Assembly: GCA_019918135.1 (NCBI GenBank) | Contig: WBZZ01004012.1 | Span: 130,001-173,054 of the forward strand | DNA from: Paulinella micropora | Taxonomy: Eukaryota; Cercozoa; Imbricatea; Euglyphida; Paulinellidae | Reading direction: 5' to 3' | Length of the DNA: 43,054 bases | Shown: in pieces, positions 34,993 through 43,054 of the stretch | Layout of the letters: every line of letters begins with the position of its first letter | Position numbering within the stretch: the stretch's first letter is position 1 | The notes under the pieces: model-generated | The model's input: only the letters and a program-made list of their open reading frames with translations | The model's database searches: none | Told to the model about the DNA's origin: nothing | Made by a program: the position numbers and the translations under genes

Positions 34993-37626
34993 TTAGTAGT
35001 GCCGGTTAGGGGCTTTGGGTAAGAGTTGTACACAGTCGCACAACGCTAGGCCGGCCAGCTGCGTTGGTAGCCGCGCATCGGCCTGGTAACCACCCAGCAC
35101 CTCAGCCGCCCACCGCAAACAGTCGTGGTATGCTAGGTAGCTAGCCTCCCCCGCGGGGCCAAACAGGCTGGCAGAGTCTGCCGAGCCCCCGATCCTTTTC
35201 GCTCGGAACTCCGCCTGTATCGCAGCGTTGCTGGGCAACGACGCCTGCTGGGGCTTGTGTCCGCTGGCTACCTGGCTAACATACTGCCGGGCCAGTGGGC
35301 TGAGCAGGTTGCGCCGGGCCTGGCTCACGTGCGGGGAACACAAGGGGAGCAAGGAGAGCCGCCGCTCTCGCCACCGGCGCTCCCCTCAGGGAAGCCCCCG
35401 TGGTCGGCCCCGTAGTTGACCTCGGTGACGGTCAGGAGGGACATCCACTCCGGCCGCTCATCCAGGTATTGCACGAGCAGGACTCGGTGGGCAGCGCGGG
35501 ACAGGGCGGCGGCCAGCACCCGGTAGTGACGTAGGGGCTGGGATGGCGAGGAGGCCACGGGGCAGTACAGCGCACAGGCCAGTACAGCATTGGCTACTAC
35601 CCCCCCGTCGTCTGCCGGTCTTCTGTGCCGCAGGCAGTACTGCAGCAGGGACTGGAGCTTCAACACCTTATACTTACACGGTGGTTCAGCGGCCCACGCT
35701 TCGGCAAACCCGCACGCACGCCGGTAGGCTGCGTAGCGCGCCCGGTCATGGGCAAAGACAGCCCGAACATGCCCGGACTCAGGCCATGGAACTCGTCGGC
35801 GGAGCTGTCCTGGATCACGTAGCGCGCGTCCACGACTTCGGGTAGTTGTAGCTGGTAGGGATGAGGATAAGCGGATGCGTACAGCGCGCCCAGCTGCTGC
35901 TGCAGCTCCACCCGGTGTGCGTCGAGGTTGAGCAAGACATGGGGGGGCAAGCGGTGGGCGGGTCGGGCCGGGGAGCGCAGCACGAGGTGCGCCACGTGCA
36001 GGGCCGGGTAGATGCACCCCAGCGCGTACTGGCACCCGAACTTGGCCCCTGCCTCACGTACCTGAGGACCGCGCGCAGCGGCGGATCGGAGGGGGACGAG
36101 GGGGACCCCGCGTCGGCGGTGGCGCGGAGCCACTCTCGGTAGTAGTCGACAGGAAGGCTGCCCCCCTGGTCCCGGCCGGGGGGCGCACCTTCTTTTCTCC
36201 CCTCGTCGTCGTCCTCGTCGTCCTCCTCGCTGTCGTCGTCCTCGTCGTCCTCCTCCCCGTCAGAGGGCCTCTCCCCCTCCGCCCGATTCGGTCCCGTTAG
36301 GTTCGACGGCGGTAGTTCCTGCGGTAGTTCCTGTTCCTTCTTCTGCAGCAGCGCCAGGAATTCCGCCCCGGGTAAAAACACCGACACCTCCCGGTTCTGC
36401 TTCTCCACTTCTTCCGCGACCGCCGCTGCGAAGTCCGCTGGCCAGTCGCGGATGAGAGCGAGTATGGTAGCGCTGCTGCCCCCCATAATCTGTTCCAGCA
36501 CCCAGGCCGTGATCAATGAGCCCAGCCGCTGCACGCGCGTCCAGACCCCGTCAGTTTGCCTGTCAGGGAGCATCTCCCTGACCTCGTCGCTCTTGATCTG
36601 GTGGTATTTCTGCACCCAAGCAGCCCCCAGGCTACACGTGTCGCCTGCTGCCTCATCCGTACCACTGGCTGTAGGCTGGAACAGCTTGGCCACCTGCTGG
36701 TGTATGGCTTGACCTGGCGCCTTTCTTTCAGCAAGGTCCTCCCCCTCCGCTCGCAGGAGGTGATACGCGATCCACTCTAGATAATAATACAGGAGCGTCG
36801 AGGCTAGGGCGGCGGGGTGGATGCGACGGTAGGAAGCTATATCTGACCCCCGGCAGACAATTCTGTCGCCGGCTTCTGCTTAATCGATGATCGAGGACAG
36901 GCTTTCCGGGTCTTTCGATCGCCCTCGTCGTCGTCACCCATCGTCATCGCGTCCAGCGGGAGGTAAAGACGCCCCCCTACTCTGCACTCGGAATCTAGCA
37001 GCTCCCAGCCCGTATTGCCCTCTGCACGCACATCCTCGTATTGCACGGCAGGCGGTTTTCCGCTGTCGCCGTGCCACAGGAGATAATGGCTGTTGGCCAA
37101 GGCTAGTGAGTCCTGCAGCGCGCTCTGCATGAGCCACCTCTGGCTCAGCCTTTTCCAAGTACTTGTGTTGACTACCGCCAACGCAAACCTGCACCAGGCC
37201 TGCAGCATGTACGCCCGGGGGTCCTCCGCGCTACCGGAGAGCTTAACTTGTGCCACCGACAGGCTATCCGTATCGGCCTCGAGAATGGGGTACGGCGTGG
37301 GCAGCATTTTCAGACCCGGTAGGAGCTCGCGTCAAGCGTAACACCACCTGCATCAGTAGCTCCTTGTCGGTGGGATTGTCCTGCATCAGTGGCTCCTTGT
37401 CGGTGGCCACGACGAATTCAGGTTCCGAGGCATTGTCGCCCTGCGCCACAAGCTGCTCTGGGACCGAGGCCCGGCTTCTTGGTACAAGGCCGCCGCGCCC
37501 CGTTGTCACTGACGCTGGCGCGGGTTGCGCACTCGTGGTCAGGATACTCGGCGGCAAAAGGTTTCTCGCGCGCTGGAGGCCTTGGCCCGCACCCTGGGGA
37601 GAGACTCCGTTGTCTCTGGCGGCCAT
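34993..37626 (-). pseudogene. Large unknown GC-rich gene broken into about six frames
   Basis: The minus-strand coding character starts at ATG 37626 (MAARDNGVSPQGAGQGLQRA) and runs in turn through frames ending near 37310, 36837, 35990, 35720, 35340 and 34993. It includes VAKLFQPTASGTDEAAGDTC, an acidic EEDDEDDDSEEDDEDDDE tract, and helical blocks such as LKLQSLLQYCLRHRRPADDG. The total would be about 850 residues. The direction and helical style are constant across the breaks, which supports one gene with single-base indels. No family is recognised. Confidence 0.4.
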
Positions 37627-37922
37627 GCTCGGGCCCAGCGGCGGTCAGCTAGGTGGAGCGCAGTGGCTTCTTTTAAGGATTACCAGCGTGTGCCACCAAG
37701 GGGAAGGGGGCACCGAACACAGACCGGCGGAGCAGAAGAAGGGGAAGACTCCGCGGGGGGGAAGGGGGGGGGGGGGGGGAAAGGGAGTCTGTGCGCAGCG
37801 AGGGGTGGCCTCGGGAGGAATGGGGAGGGGGGGGGGGGAGCGCGTGGCGCCCACTGCCCCCCCCCCGCCCCCCTCCGCCTCCCCTCCCCCCACCCAGGCG
37901 GCGCCGCCCGCCCTCGCCTGGC
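37627..37922. other. Spacer with G and C tracts
   Basis: G runs near 37764-37779 and 37827-37838 and C runs near 37857-37867. No gene is seen. Confidence 0.5.
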
Positions 37923-38555
37923 CTACACGTGTGGCCCCGGCCCAAAGGCGAGGCGGGCCAGCTCGCGCGCCGACAGCCAGCCCAGCAGGTGCTGGTGTAG
38001 CCAGCGGGGCAGGTTGTGTGCGAGGTCCCCTGCCTCCGGGCAGACGCTCCTCGGCACCGCCTCCGGCCCGGCCGTCGCGGCCAAGCACAGCAGCAGGTAA
38101 CCCCAGACCCACGCCGCCGAAGGGCACGCGCGCAGTTCTTGCAGCAACGCGGCGAAGCGCTGCAGGCCGGGTGACGGGCCCGGGGGCAGCTGCTCGTGCC
38201 ACAGCGCCAGGACCAGACCCCAGTCCCGCGCCCGCCAGAGCCTTTCGACGGACCAGGCGCGGTTGGCGCCGGGCAGCGGCCGGGCGGCTGGACCGGCCCC
38301 GCCCAGGCGGGCGGCCGGGGCCGGCTGCAGGGGGGCCTGCGCCAGCCAGCGAGGACCGCGCTGGTGCAGGCGCGAGCTCCCCTGGTGCAGGTCATCGGCG
38401 GACGCCTCCAGCCCGTGCGCGGGGGGGGGGCCTGCCCCGTGAGCGGGCACCAGCCCCCGTGCCGGCCGCACTGCTCCGGGGCGCAGAGGTGTAAGCGGCC
38501 GGACGCTGCGCACGACGCCAGGGCCGACCCGGGCCGTAGGCGCAGCCAATGACAA
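37923..38555 (-). CDS. Unknown GC-rich gene, 210 aa
   Basis: The frame begins MSLAAPTARVGPGVVRSVRP and has a helical C-terminal domain (LQRFAALLQELRACPSAAWV, then LPRWLHQHLLGWLSARELAR). An upstream in-phase segment (38664-38615, MHWDPHDEDLQLSEA) in a different frame may be the true N-terminus, broken by an indel. It is similar in style to its neighbours. No family is recognised. Confidence 0.4.
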   Translation of the reverse strand: MSLAAPTARVGPGVVRSVRPLTPLRPGAVRPARGLVPAHGAGPPPAHGLEASADDLHQGSSRLHQRGPRWLAQAPLQPAPAARLGGAGPAARPLPGANRAWSVERLWRARDWGLVLALWHEQLPPGPSPGLQRFAALLQELRACPSAAWVWGYLLLCLAATAGPEAVPRSVCPEAGDLAHNLPRWLHQHLLGWLSARELARLAFGPGPHV

Positions 38556-38666
38556 CTCTGGTCACAGCGGTGGATCACTACGTCCGCCGCGCCCGCCGTG
38601 ACAGCGTGGCTGCGTCACGCCTCGCTCAGCTGCAGGTCCTCGTCGTGGGGGTCCCAGTGCATCCGT

Positions 38667-38959
38667 TCCGGGCAGACTAGGCTGGAAAGGGGGGCACGGG
38701 GGGTGGGTGCGTAGGTGGGGGGCGGGGAGGAGAGGAGAAGAAACGGAGACGGCCGGCACCCTCTCTCCCCGCTGTCTTTCCCCCCCCCCCCCCCCTCCCT
38801 CGCTCTCCCCCCCCCCCCTGCTCTCCTCACTCGCTTCACTCCCTTCCCCGACGGCCGGAGAGGAGGGGGGTGGTCGTCCCCCCGTGGGGGCCGCCTAGGT
38901 TTGTGCTGTATACCCAAACACACCAGAACCCGCCAGGACGCACGAGGCCGAGCCAGCGA
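38667..38959. other. Divergent spacer with long C tracts
   Basis: It contains C runs near 38780-38796 and 38808-38818 between the 38555/38664 minus-strand start and the 38960 plus-strand start, so it probably holds promoters for both. No TATA box is evident. Confidence 0.45.
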
Positions 38960-40072
38960 ATGCCACCCAAGAGAAAGGGTAAGGGCAGCGCGCCCGCGCC
39001 GAAGAAGACACAGGAATTGCCAGGAGAGATCCAACAGTTAGAGGCAGCCCTAAACGAGGCATTCGAAAACGCCCACAGCACATGGCAAGCTAATAACATA
39101 GACGAAGAGCAAAAAGGGAAATACCAAGGACGAGCAAACGCATTTCTCAAGTGGCTGAAGAACCAACAGCAAAAAGAAGAGTTGAGGGGGGCCGTGGACC
39201 GCTTGCAGGCATACCTACGGGGAAAAGACTTCACTCGTCCGCTACAACTACCCGAGCAAGATTGGAAAGCAATCAGCACGCAGGGTGGTAAGCATTACCA
39301 GGGGATGATCAAGACATTGGTGCAAAGCGCGGACGCTGGGAGCGAAGGCGACGAATCAAAGGGGGGCAATGACGAGGAGGAAAAAGCGGAAGACGATGCC
39401 GCGGGGGGCGCTGGGGGCGAAGACGAAGACGAGGAAAAGGAAGAGGAAGACGCTGCCCGGGAGATCGCTGAGGGCCAAGAGAAGTCAGGACCGCCTCCCC
39501 ACGGCCCAGAACCGCCCGGCTTAGGAGACGACATAACAGACGGGAAGGAAACTCCAATTGCGTCAGTTGCCGTGTCCGGGTCCAGTGTTAAGGAAGAGGA
39601 GACCGAGGAGGGAGAAGGGAAACTGCCCGGCTTAGAAGACGACACAAGAGACGGGGAAAAAACTCCAATTGCGTCAGTTGCCGTGTCCGGGTCCAGTGTT
39701 GAGGAAGACGCCGAGCGCCTCAAGACGGTCTTGGATCAACTCGTACAAGAAAGAAAGGTGACAGGGCCTGTCCCCAACAGATTGAAGACAGTGTTCGAGT
39801 ACTCTCCTACAGATACAGCCAAGAAGGCGGCGGCGGAGTCTCTGCAGCTGCTGCTGCGGACCTGGCTGCAGCAGGGCGCCGTCGGACTACTTAAGCTCTC
39901 GGATGAAGCCATGGCTTCCCAGCTGGGGCTGGTGGCCGGAACGAACCTGGGAAAAGTGATCCAGATGCTGCGGAGTGAGCAGCCGGAAGGCAAAGCACGA
40001 CGAGCCACACCTGCAGCCGTCGTACCGGGCGCTAGGGTCACCCGGAGTAGAACGACGGGGGCAAATCCCTGA
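38960..40072 (+). CDS. Basic/acidic protein with internal repeat, 370 aa
   Basis: ATG 38960 gives MPPKRKGKGSAPAPKKTQEL, a basic possibly nuclear-targeting start. A helical domain follows (IQQLEAALNEAFENAHSTWQ, then AVDRLQAYLRGKDFTRPLQL). An acidic Glu/Asp tract comes next, then two copies of a unit containing TPIASVAVSGSSV (111-bp DNA repeat), and a helical C-terminal domain (SLQLLLRTWLQQGAVGLLKL). The open frame upstream from a GTG at 38870 is a leader. The base composition is less GC-rich than its neighbours. The gene ends at TGA 40070-40072, where a -1 shift would enter the long repeat frame. A role in chromatin or nucleocapsid binding is only a guess. Confidence 0.65.
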   Translation: MPPKRKGKGSAPAPKKTQELPGEIQQLEAALNEAFENAHSTWQANNIDEEQKGKYQGRANAFLKWLKNQQQKEELRGAVDRLQAYLRGKDFTRPLQLPEQDWKAISTQGGKHYQGMIKTLVQSADAGSEGDESKGGNDEEEKAEDDAAGGAGGEDEDEEKEEEDAAREIAEGQEKSGPPPHGPEPPGLGDDITDGKETPIASVAVSGSSVKEEETEEGEGKLPGLEDDTRDGEKTPIASVAVSGSSVEEDAERLKTVLDQLVQERKVTGPVPNRLKTVFEYSPTDTAKKAAAESLQLLLRTWLQQGAVGLLKLSDEAMASQLGLVAGTNLGKVIQMLRSEQPEGKARRATPAAVVPGARVTRSRTTGANP

Positions 40073-41058
40073 ACGGAGACCAATCCCTCGCTGGCTGCTG
40101 CCAATCCCAAGCCGGCAGCGAACAATCCCAAGCCGGCGGCCAGTACGACGGCGGCGACCAGTCCCCCGCGGGCTGCTGCCAATCCTGCTACCAATCCCTC
40201 GCGGGCTGCTGCCAATCCCAAGCCGACGGCCAGCACGACGGCGACGCTCAGTTCGGCTGTGACCAATCCCTTGGCGGAGACCAATCTCCTGGCAGAGACC
40301 AATCTCCTGGCAGAGACCAATCTCCTGGCAGAGACCAATCTCCTGGCAGAGACCAATCCCTCGGCGGCGACCAATCCCAAGCCGGCGGCCAGCACGACGG
40401 CGACGATCAGTTCGGCTGTGACCAATCCCTTGGCGGAGACCAATATCCTGGCAGAGACCAATCCCAAGCCGGCGGCCAGTACGACGGCGGCGACCAGTTC
40501 GGCGGTGACCAATCCCAAGCCGGCAACCGATCCCAAGCCGGCGGCCAGCTAGACGGCGACGATCAGTTCGGCTGTGACCAATCCCTTGGCGGAGACCAAT
40601 CTCCTGGGAGAGACCAATCCCTCGGCGGCCAGTACGACGGCGGCGACCAGTTCGGCGGTGACCAATCCCTCGGCGGCGACCAGTCCCCCGCGGGCTGCTA
40701 CCAATCCCTCGCGGGCTGCTGCCAATCCCAAGCAGGCAGCGACCAATCCCAAGCCGGCAGCGACCAATCCCAAGCAGGCGGCCAGCACGACGGTGGCGAC
40801 CAGTTCTTGAGTGACAAATCCCTCGGCGGCGACCAGTCCCCCGCGGGCTGCTACCAATCCCTCGCACGCTGCTGTCAATCCCAAGCATGCAGCGACCAAT
40901 CCCAAGCCGGCGGCCAGCACGATGGCGGCGACCAGTTTGGGGGTGACCAATCCCTTGGCGACGACCAGTTCGGCGGTGACCAATCCCTTGGCGGAGACCA
41001 ATCTCCTGGCAGAGACCAATCCCTCGGCGGCGGCCGGCATGACGGCGGAGACCAATCA
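40051..41058 (+). repeat. CCAAT-containing degenerate repeat array
   Basis: About 30 copies of GACCAATC-type units, mostly 18 bp apart or multiples of it, including four near-identical tandem GAGACCAATCTCCTGGCA copies at about 40278-40350. One plus-strand frame is open across the whole array (DQSPGRDQSLGGDQ-type peptide) and joins the next gene in phase without a stop. A second frame (TNPLAETNLLAETN) is broken by three stops (40070, 40550, 40808). The array is either a low-complexity protein domain or a cis-acting array of NF-Y-type CCAAT motifs. Confidence 0.75.
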
Positions 41059-42917
41059 ATGGCGGCGGCCAGCAAGACGACGGCGGCGACACACGCAGCG
41101 ACTGACACAGAGTCGCCGCCGGACTCGGTGACCGACACAGCGACCGGCACAGAGTCGTCGCCAGACTCGGAACAGGCTTTTGTACTACAGGCCCGTGATC
41201 TGGGCTCCGAGCTATTTGCGATGGTCGAGAGTTGGCGGGTGGCAGATCTGAAACACGTCTTGGCCCTGGTAGAGGTAGGGGCGCTGGCAGACGGACCGGC
41301 CACTACCAATAAGCAGAAGGTGGAGGGGTGGCTCTTCGGGAGCCAGGCTGCAGCATCGGCCAAACAGCTGCGCCCCCTTGGCGCAGCCATCTTCAGGCCA
41401 AATGCAGACGAATCGTCTCTCTTCACCCTGGCAGGCAAGGGATCGCTTGTCCCGCCCCTACAGCCTATCTACAGGCTTCTTCTTGCGTTCCGATCGCTGC
41501 AGCTGCATGATCAAGACAGACTGGCGGGTGCGCTGCCGGAAGTACTAGACGACACAAGTGCTGGCGCTAAGCATTTACTGTCAGACCGAGAAGTGGAGGT
41601 TTTGTTCTACCCACGCTTGACATTCTTTACAAACAGAGACATACTGACGGACAAGGCCCGAACGTTCACGAGGAAACTACTGTATCAGTCTGGCTACAAA
41701 AAAGGGCGAGACAGCGCCGGGCTATTGGGTCCAATCGAATGGAACGGGTACCTGTGGAAGCTGCGGATGGCGATACAAAAGTACAAACCTCTGGCGGATG
41801 GTGCGAAAACTGGCTGGAGCCAAGCGAAGCAGAACCTGCTGGCTGTACTGGTGCCTAGCCCGGTTGGGCCTGGCGTGGCGCCCCTGGTCGCCGCCCTGGA
41901 GACGGTAGGGGCGGCGACCAGGCGGCGGGAGGAGGCAGCGGCGCAGGCCCAGCGAACGGAGGAGACGAGGAAGCGGAAGGCGGCAGAGGAGGCGGCGCTA
42001 AGGGTGCAGGAGGAGGCGCGAAGGGCGCAAGAAGCGGCGCTGGCGCAGGCCCAGCGAACGGAGGAGGCGAGGAAGCGGAAGGCGGCAGAGGAGGAGGCGC
42101 GAAGGGCGCAAAGAAGCGGCGCTGGCGCAAGAAGCGGCGCTGGCGCAGGCCCAGCGAGCGGAGGAGGCGCGAAGGGCGCAAGAAGCGGCGCTGGCGCAAG
42201 AAGCGGCGCTGGCGCAAGAAGCGGCGCTGGCGCAAGAAGCGGCGCTGGCGCAAGCCCAGCGAGCGGAGGAGGCGCGAAGGGCGCAAGAAGCGGCGCTGGC
42301 GCAGGCCCAGCGAGCGGAGGAGGCGCGAAGTGCACAAGAAGCGGCGCTGGCGCAGGCCCAGCGAACGGAGGATGCGAGGAATCGGAAGGCGGCAGAGGAG
42401 GATGCGCGAAGGGCGCAAGAAGCGGCGGTGGCGCAGGCCCAGCGAACGGAGGAGGCGCGGAAGGCGACAGAGGAGCGGCTGCAGCGGGAGGAGGAGGCGC
42501 GAAGGGCACAGGAGGCGGCGCTGGCGCGGGCGGAGGCCGATGCTCCGCTGCAGGACGAGGAGGAGGAGGAGCGGCTGGCGCGGGTGGAGGCAAGCGGCTG
42601 GCGCGGGCCCAGCGAACGGAGGAGGCGCGGAAGGCGACAGAGGAGCGGCTGCGGCTGCAGCGGAAGGAGGAGGCGCGAAGGGCGCAGGAGGACGCCGAGC
42701 TACGCCGGAGGATGCCAAGCAACGGGCGGCCACGCAGCTGGCGGGAGAGGCGGCTAAGCAACTGGCGTTGTCCCAGCAGCAGGGGGAGCTGGCCAAGCAG
42801 AGGGAGGCGGAGAAGGAGGAGGAGCGGAAGCGGCGGGAGGACGAGGAGAAAGCGCGGGAGAAGCACGACGAGGGCCAGGCGCAGGCACGCCGAAGCCTGC
42901 GCTACCCCCGTCCCTAA
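41059..42917 (+). pseudogene. Coiled-coil protein gene with several frame changes
   Basis: The frame with ATG 41059 (MAAASKTTAATHAATDTESP) has a globular domain (SELFAMVESWRVADLKHVLA, then LLYQSGYKKGRDSAGLLGPI) to about 41880. A long Ala/Arg/Glu/Gln coiled coil follows, made of RRAQEAALAQ-type repeats (about 41930-42880). The coiled-coil character moves frame near 42113 (an extra A in GCGCAAAGAAGC), near 42595 and near 42700, and ends at TAA 42915-42917. In the first frame no stop occurs to the end of the window, because the repeats keep all frames open. The upstream array is open in the same frame. No family is recognised. Confidence 0.5.
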
Positions 42918-42956
42918 CCGACCCGCTGGACCGCACGGACCTGGTATCGTACTGCC

Positions 42957-43054
42957 ATGCCCGCGTCTGTGCTGCCGCGGATTTTTAAGGCCGACTGGGA
43001 ATTCGTGCGGTGGCTGGGCGGCGCGCTGTCCGGTGCCGGGGATCTGTACCTGTG
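42957..43054 (+). CDS. Possible start of the next gene, cut by the window edge
   Basis: ATG 42957 opens a frame (MPASVLPRIFKADWEFVRWL) that runs off the window. It is in the helical, Trp-containing style of the flank, but too short to judge. Confidence 0.3.
   Translation, partial: MPASVLPRIFKADWEFVRWLGGALSGAGDLYL

Noticed and set aside
39887..41092. 401-codon minus-strand frame with IGLCQEIGLRQGIGH repeats
   Set aside because: It arises because period-18 repeats keep several frames open on both strands; nothing else supports it.
1..43054. tRNA or rRNA genes
   Set aside because: I saw no cloverleaf with conserved tRNA arms and no rRNA-like stretch by eye; a covariance-model scan would settle it.

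Overview
The window holds a complete, AT-rich polinton-like (Maverick/PLV) element of about 20.45 kb (3476-23928) inserted in very GC-rich eukaryotic-type DNA. The element starts AG and ends CT, has near-identical terminal inverted repeats of about 0.4 kb, and is flanked by a perfect 6-bp target-site duplication, CCCTGG (3470-3475 and 23929-23934). It encodes all six hallmark functions of the group: protein-primed family-B DNA polymerase, rve integrase, double-jelly-roll major capsid protein, single-jelly-roll penton, adenain/Ulp1-like maturation protease, and FtsK/HerA-type packaging ATPase. The accessory genes (GIY-YIG nuclease, S74-chaperoned giant fibre, lectin-like fibre, DUF5754-like protein, ExoX-like C-terminal proteins, small zinc fingers) point to a virus of algae or protists rather than an animal adintovirus. 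The host itself cannot be named from the sequence.

Layout. 1-412: ATGT/ATGC microsatellite. 413-930: no gene seen. 984-2115: broken Gag-like retroelement remnant with a CCHC knuckle. 2245-2947: broken GC-rich gene. 3476-23928: the element. Within it the left arm (3958-8837, plus strand) carries small proteins, polymerase and two ExoX-like paralogues. The central block (8991-21497, almost all minus strand) is the virion module: lectin-like fibre, MCP, zinc finger, penton, protease, two charged proteins, basic core-like protein, ATPase, small beta-rich protein, membrane protein, S74 fibre, GIY-YIG nuclease. The right arm (21597-23381) carries a charged protein, the DUF5754-like protein and the integrase. 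Genes are tightly packed, many have a TATA-like run within about 25 bp of the ATG, and several end in hairpins that touch the stop codon.

23935-43054 is GC-rich, gene-dense DNA with ORFs on both strands, few visible introns, convergent genes whose stop codons sit in or beside AATAAA signals, and poly-G/poly-C spacers. I recognise none of its proteins. Most of its coding potential jumps frame every few hundred bases, which means either decay or indel errors in G/C homopolymers. Its architecture resembles a large DNA virus, so the element may be nested inside an endogenous viral region; this is inference.

The points most worth a second look are a 20-bp perfect-arm palindrome present in both TIRs and inside two genes, a +1 frame break in the penton gene at a UUU-C slip site, an OTU-like domain fused to the polymerase, an integrase with Asp at the expected Glu position, a 10-bp divergent promoter, and an array of about 30 CCAAT-containing repeats at 40.08-41.06 kb that stays open through a whole frame.
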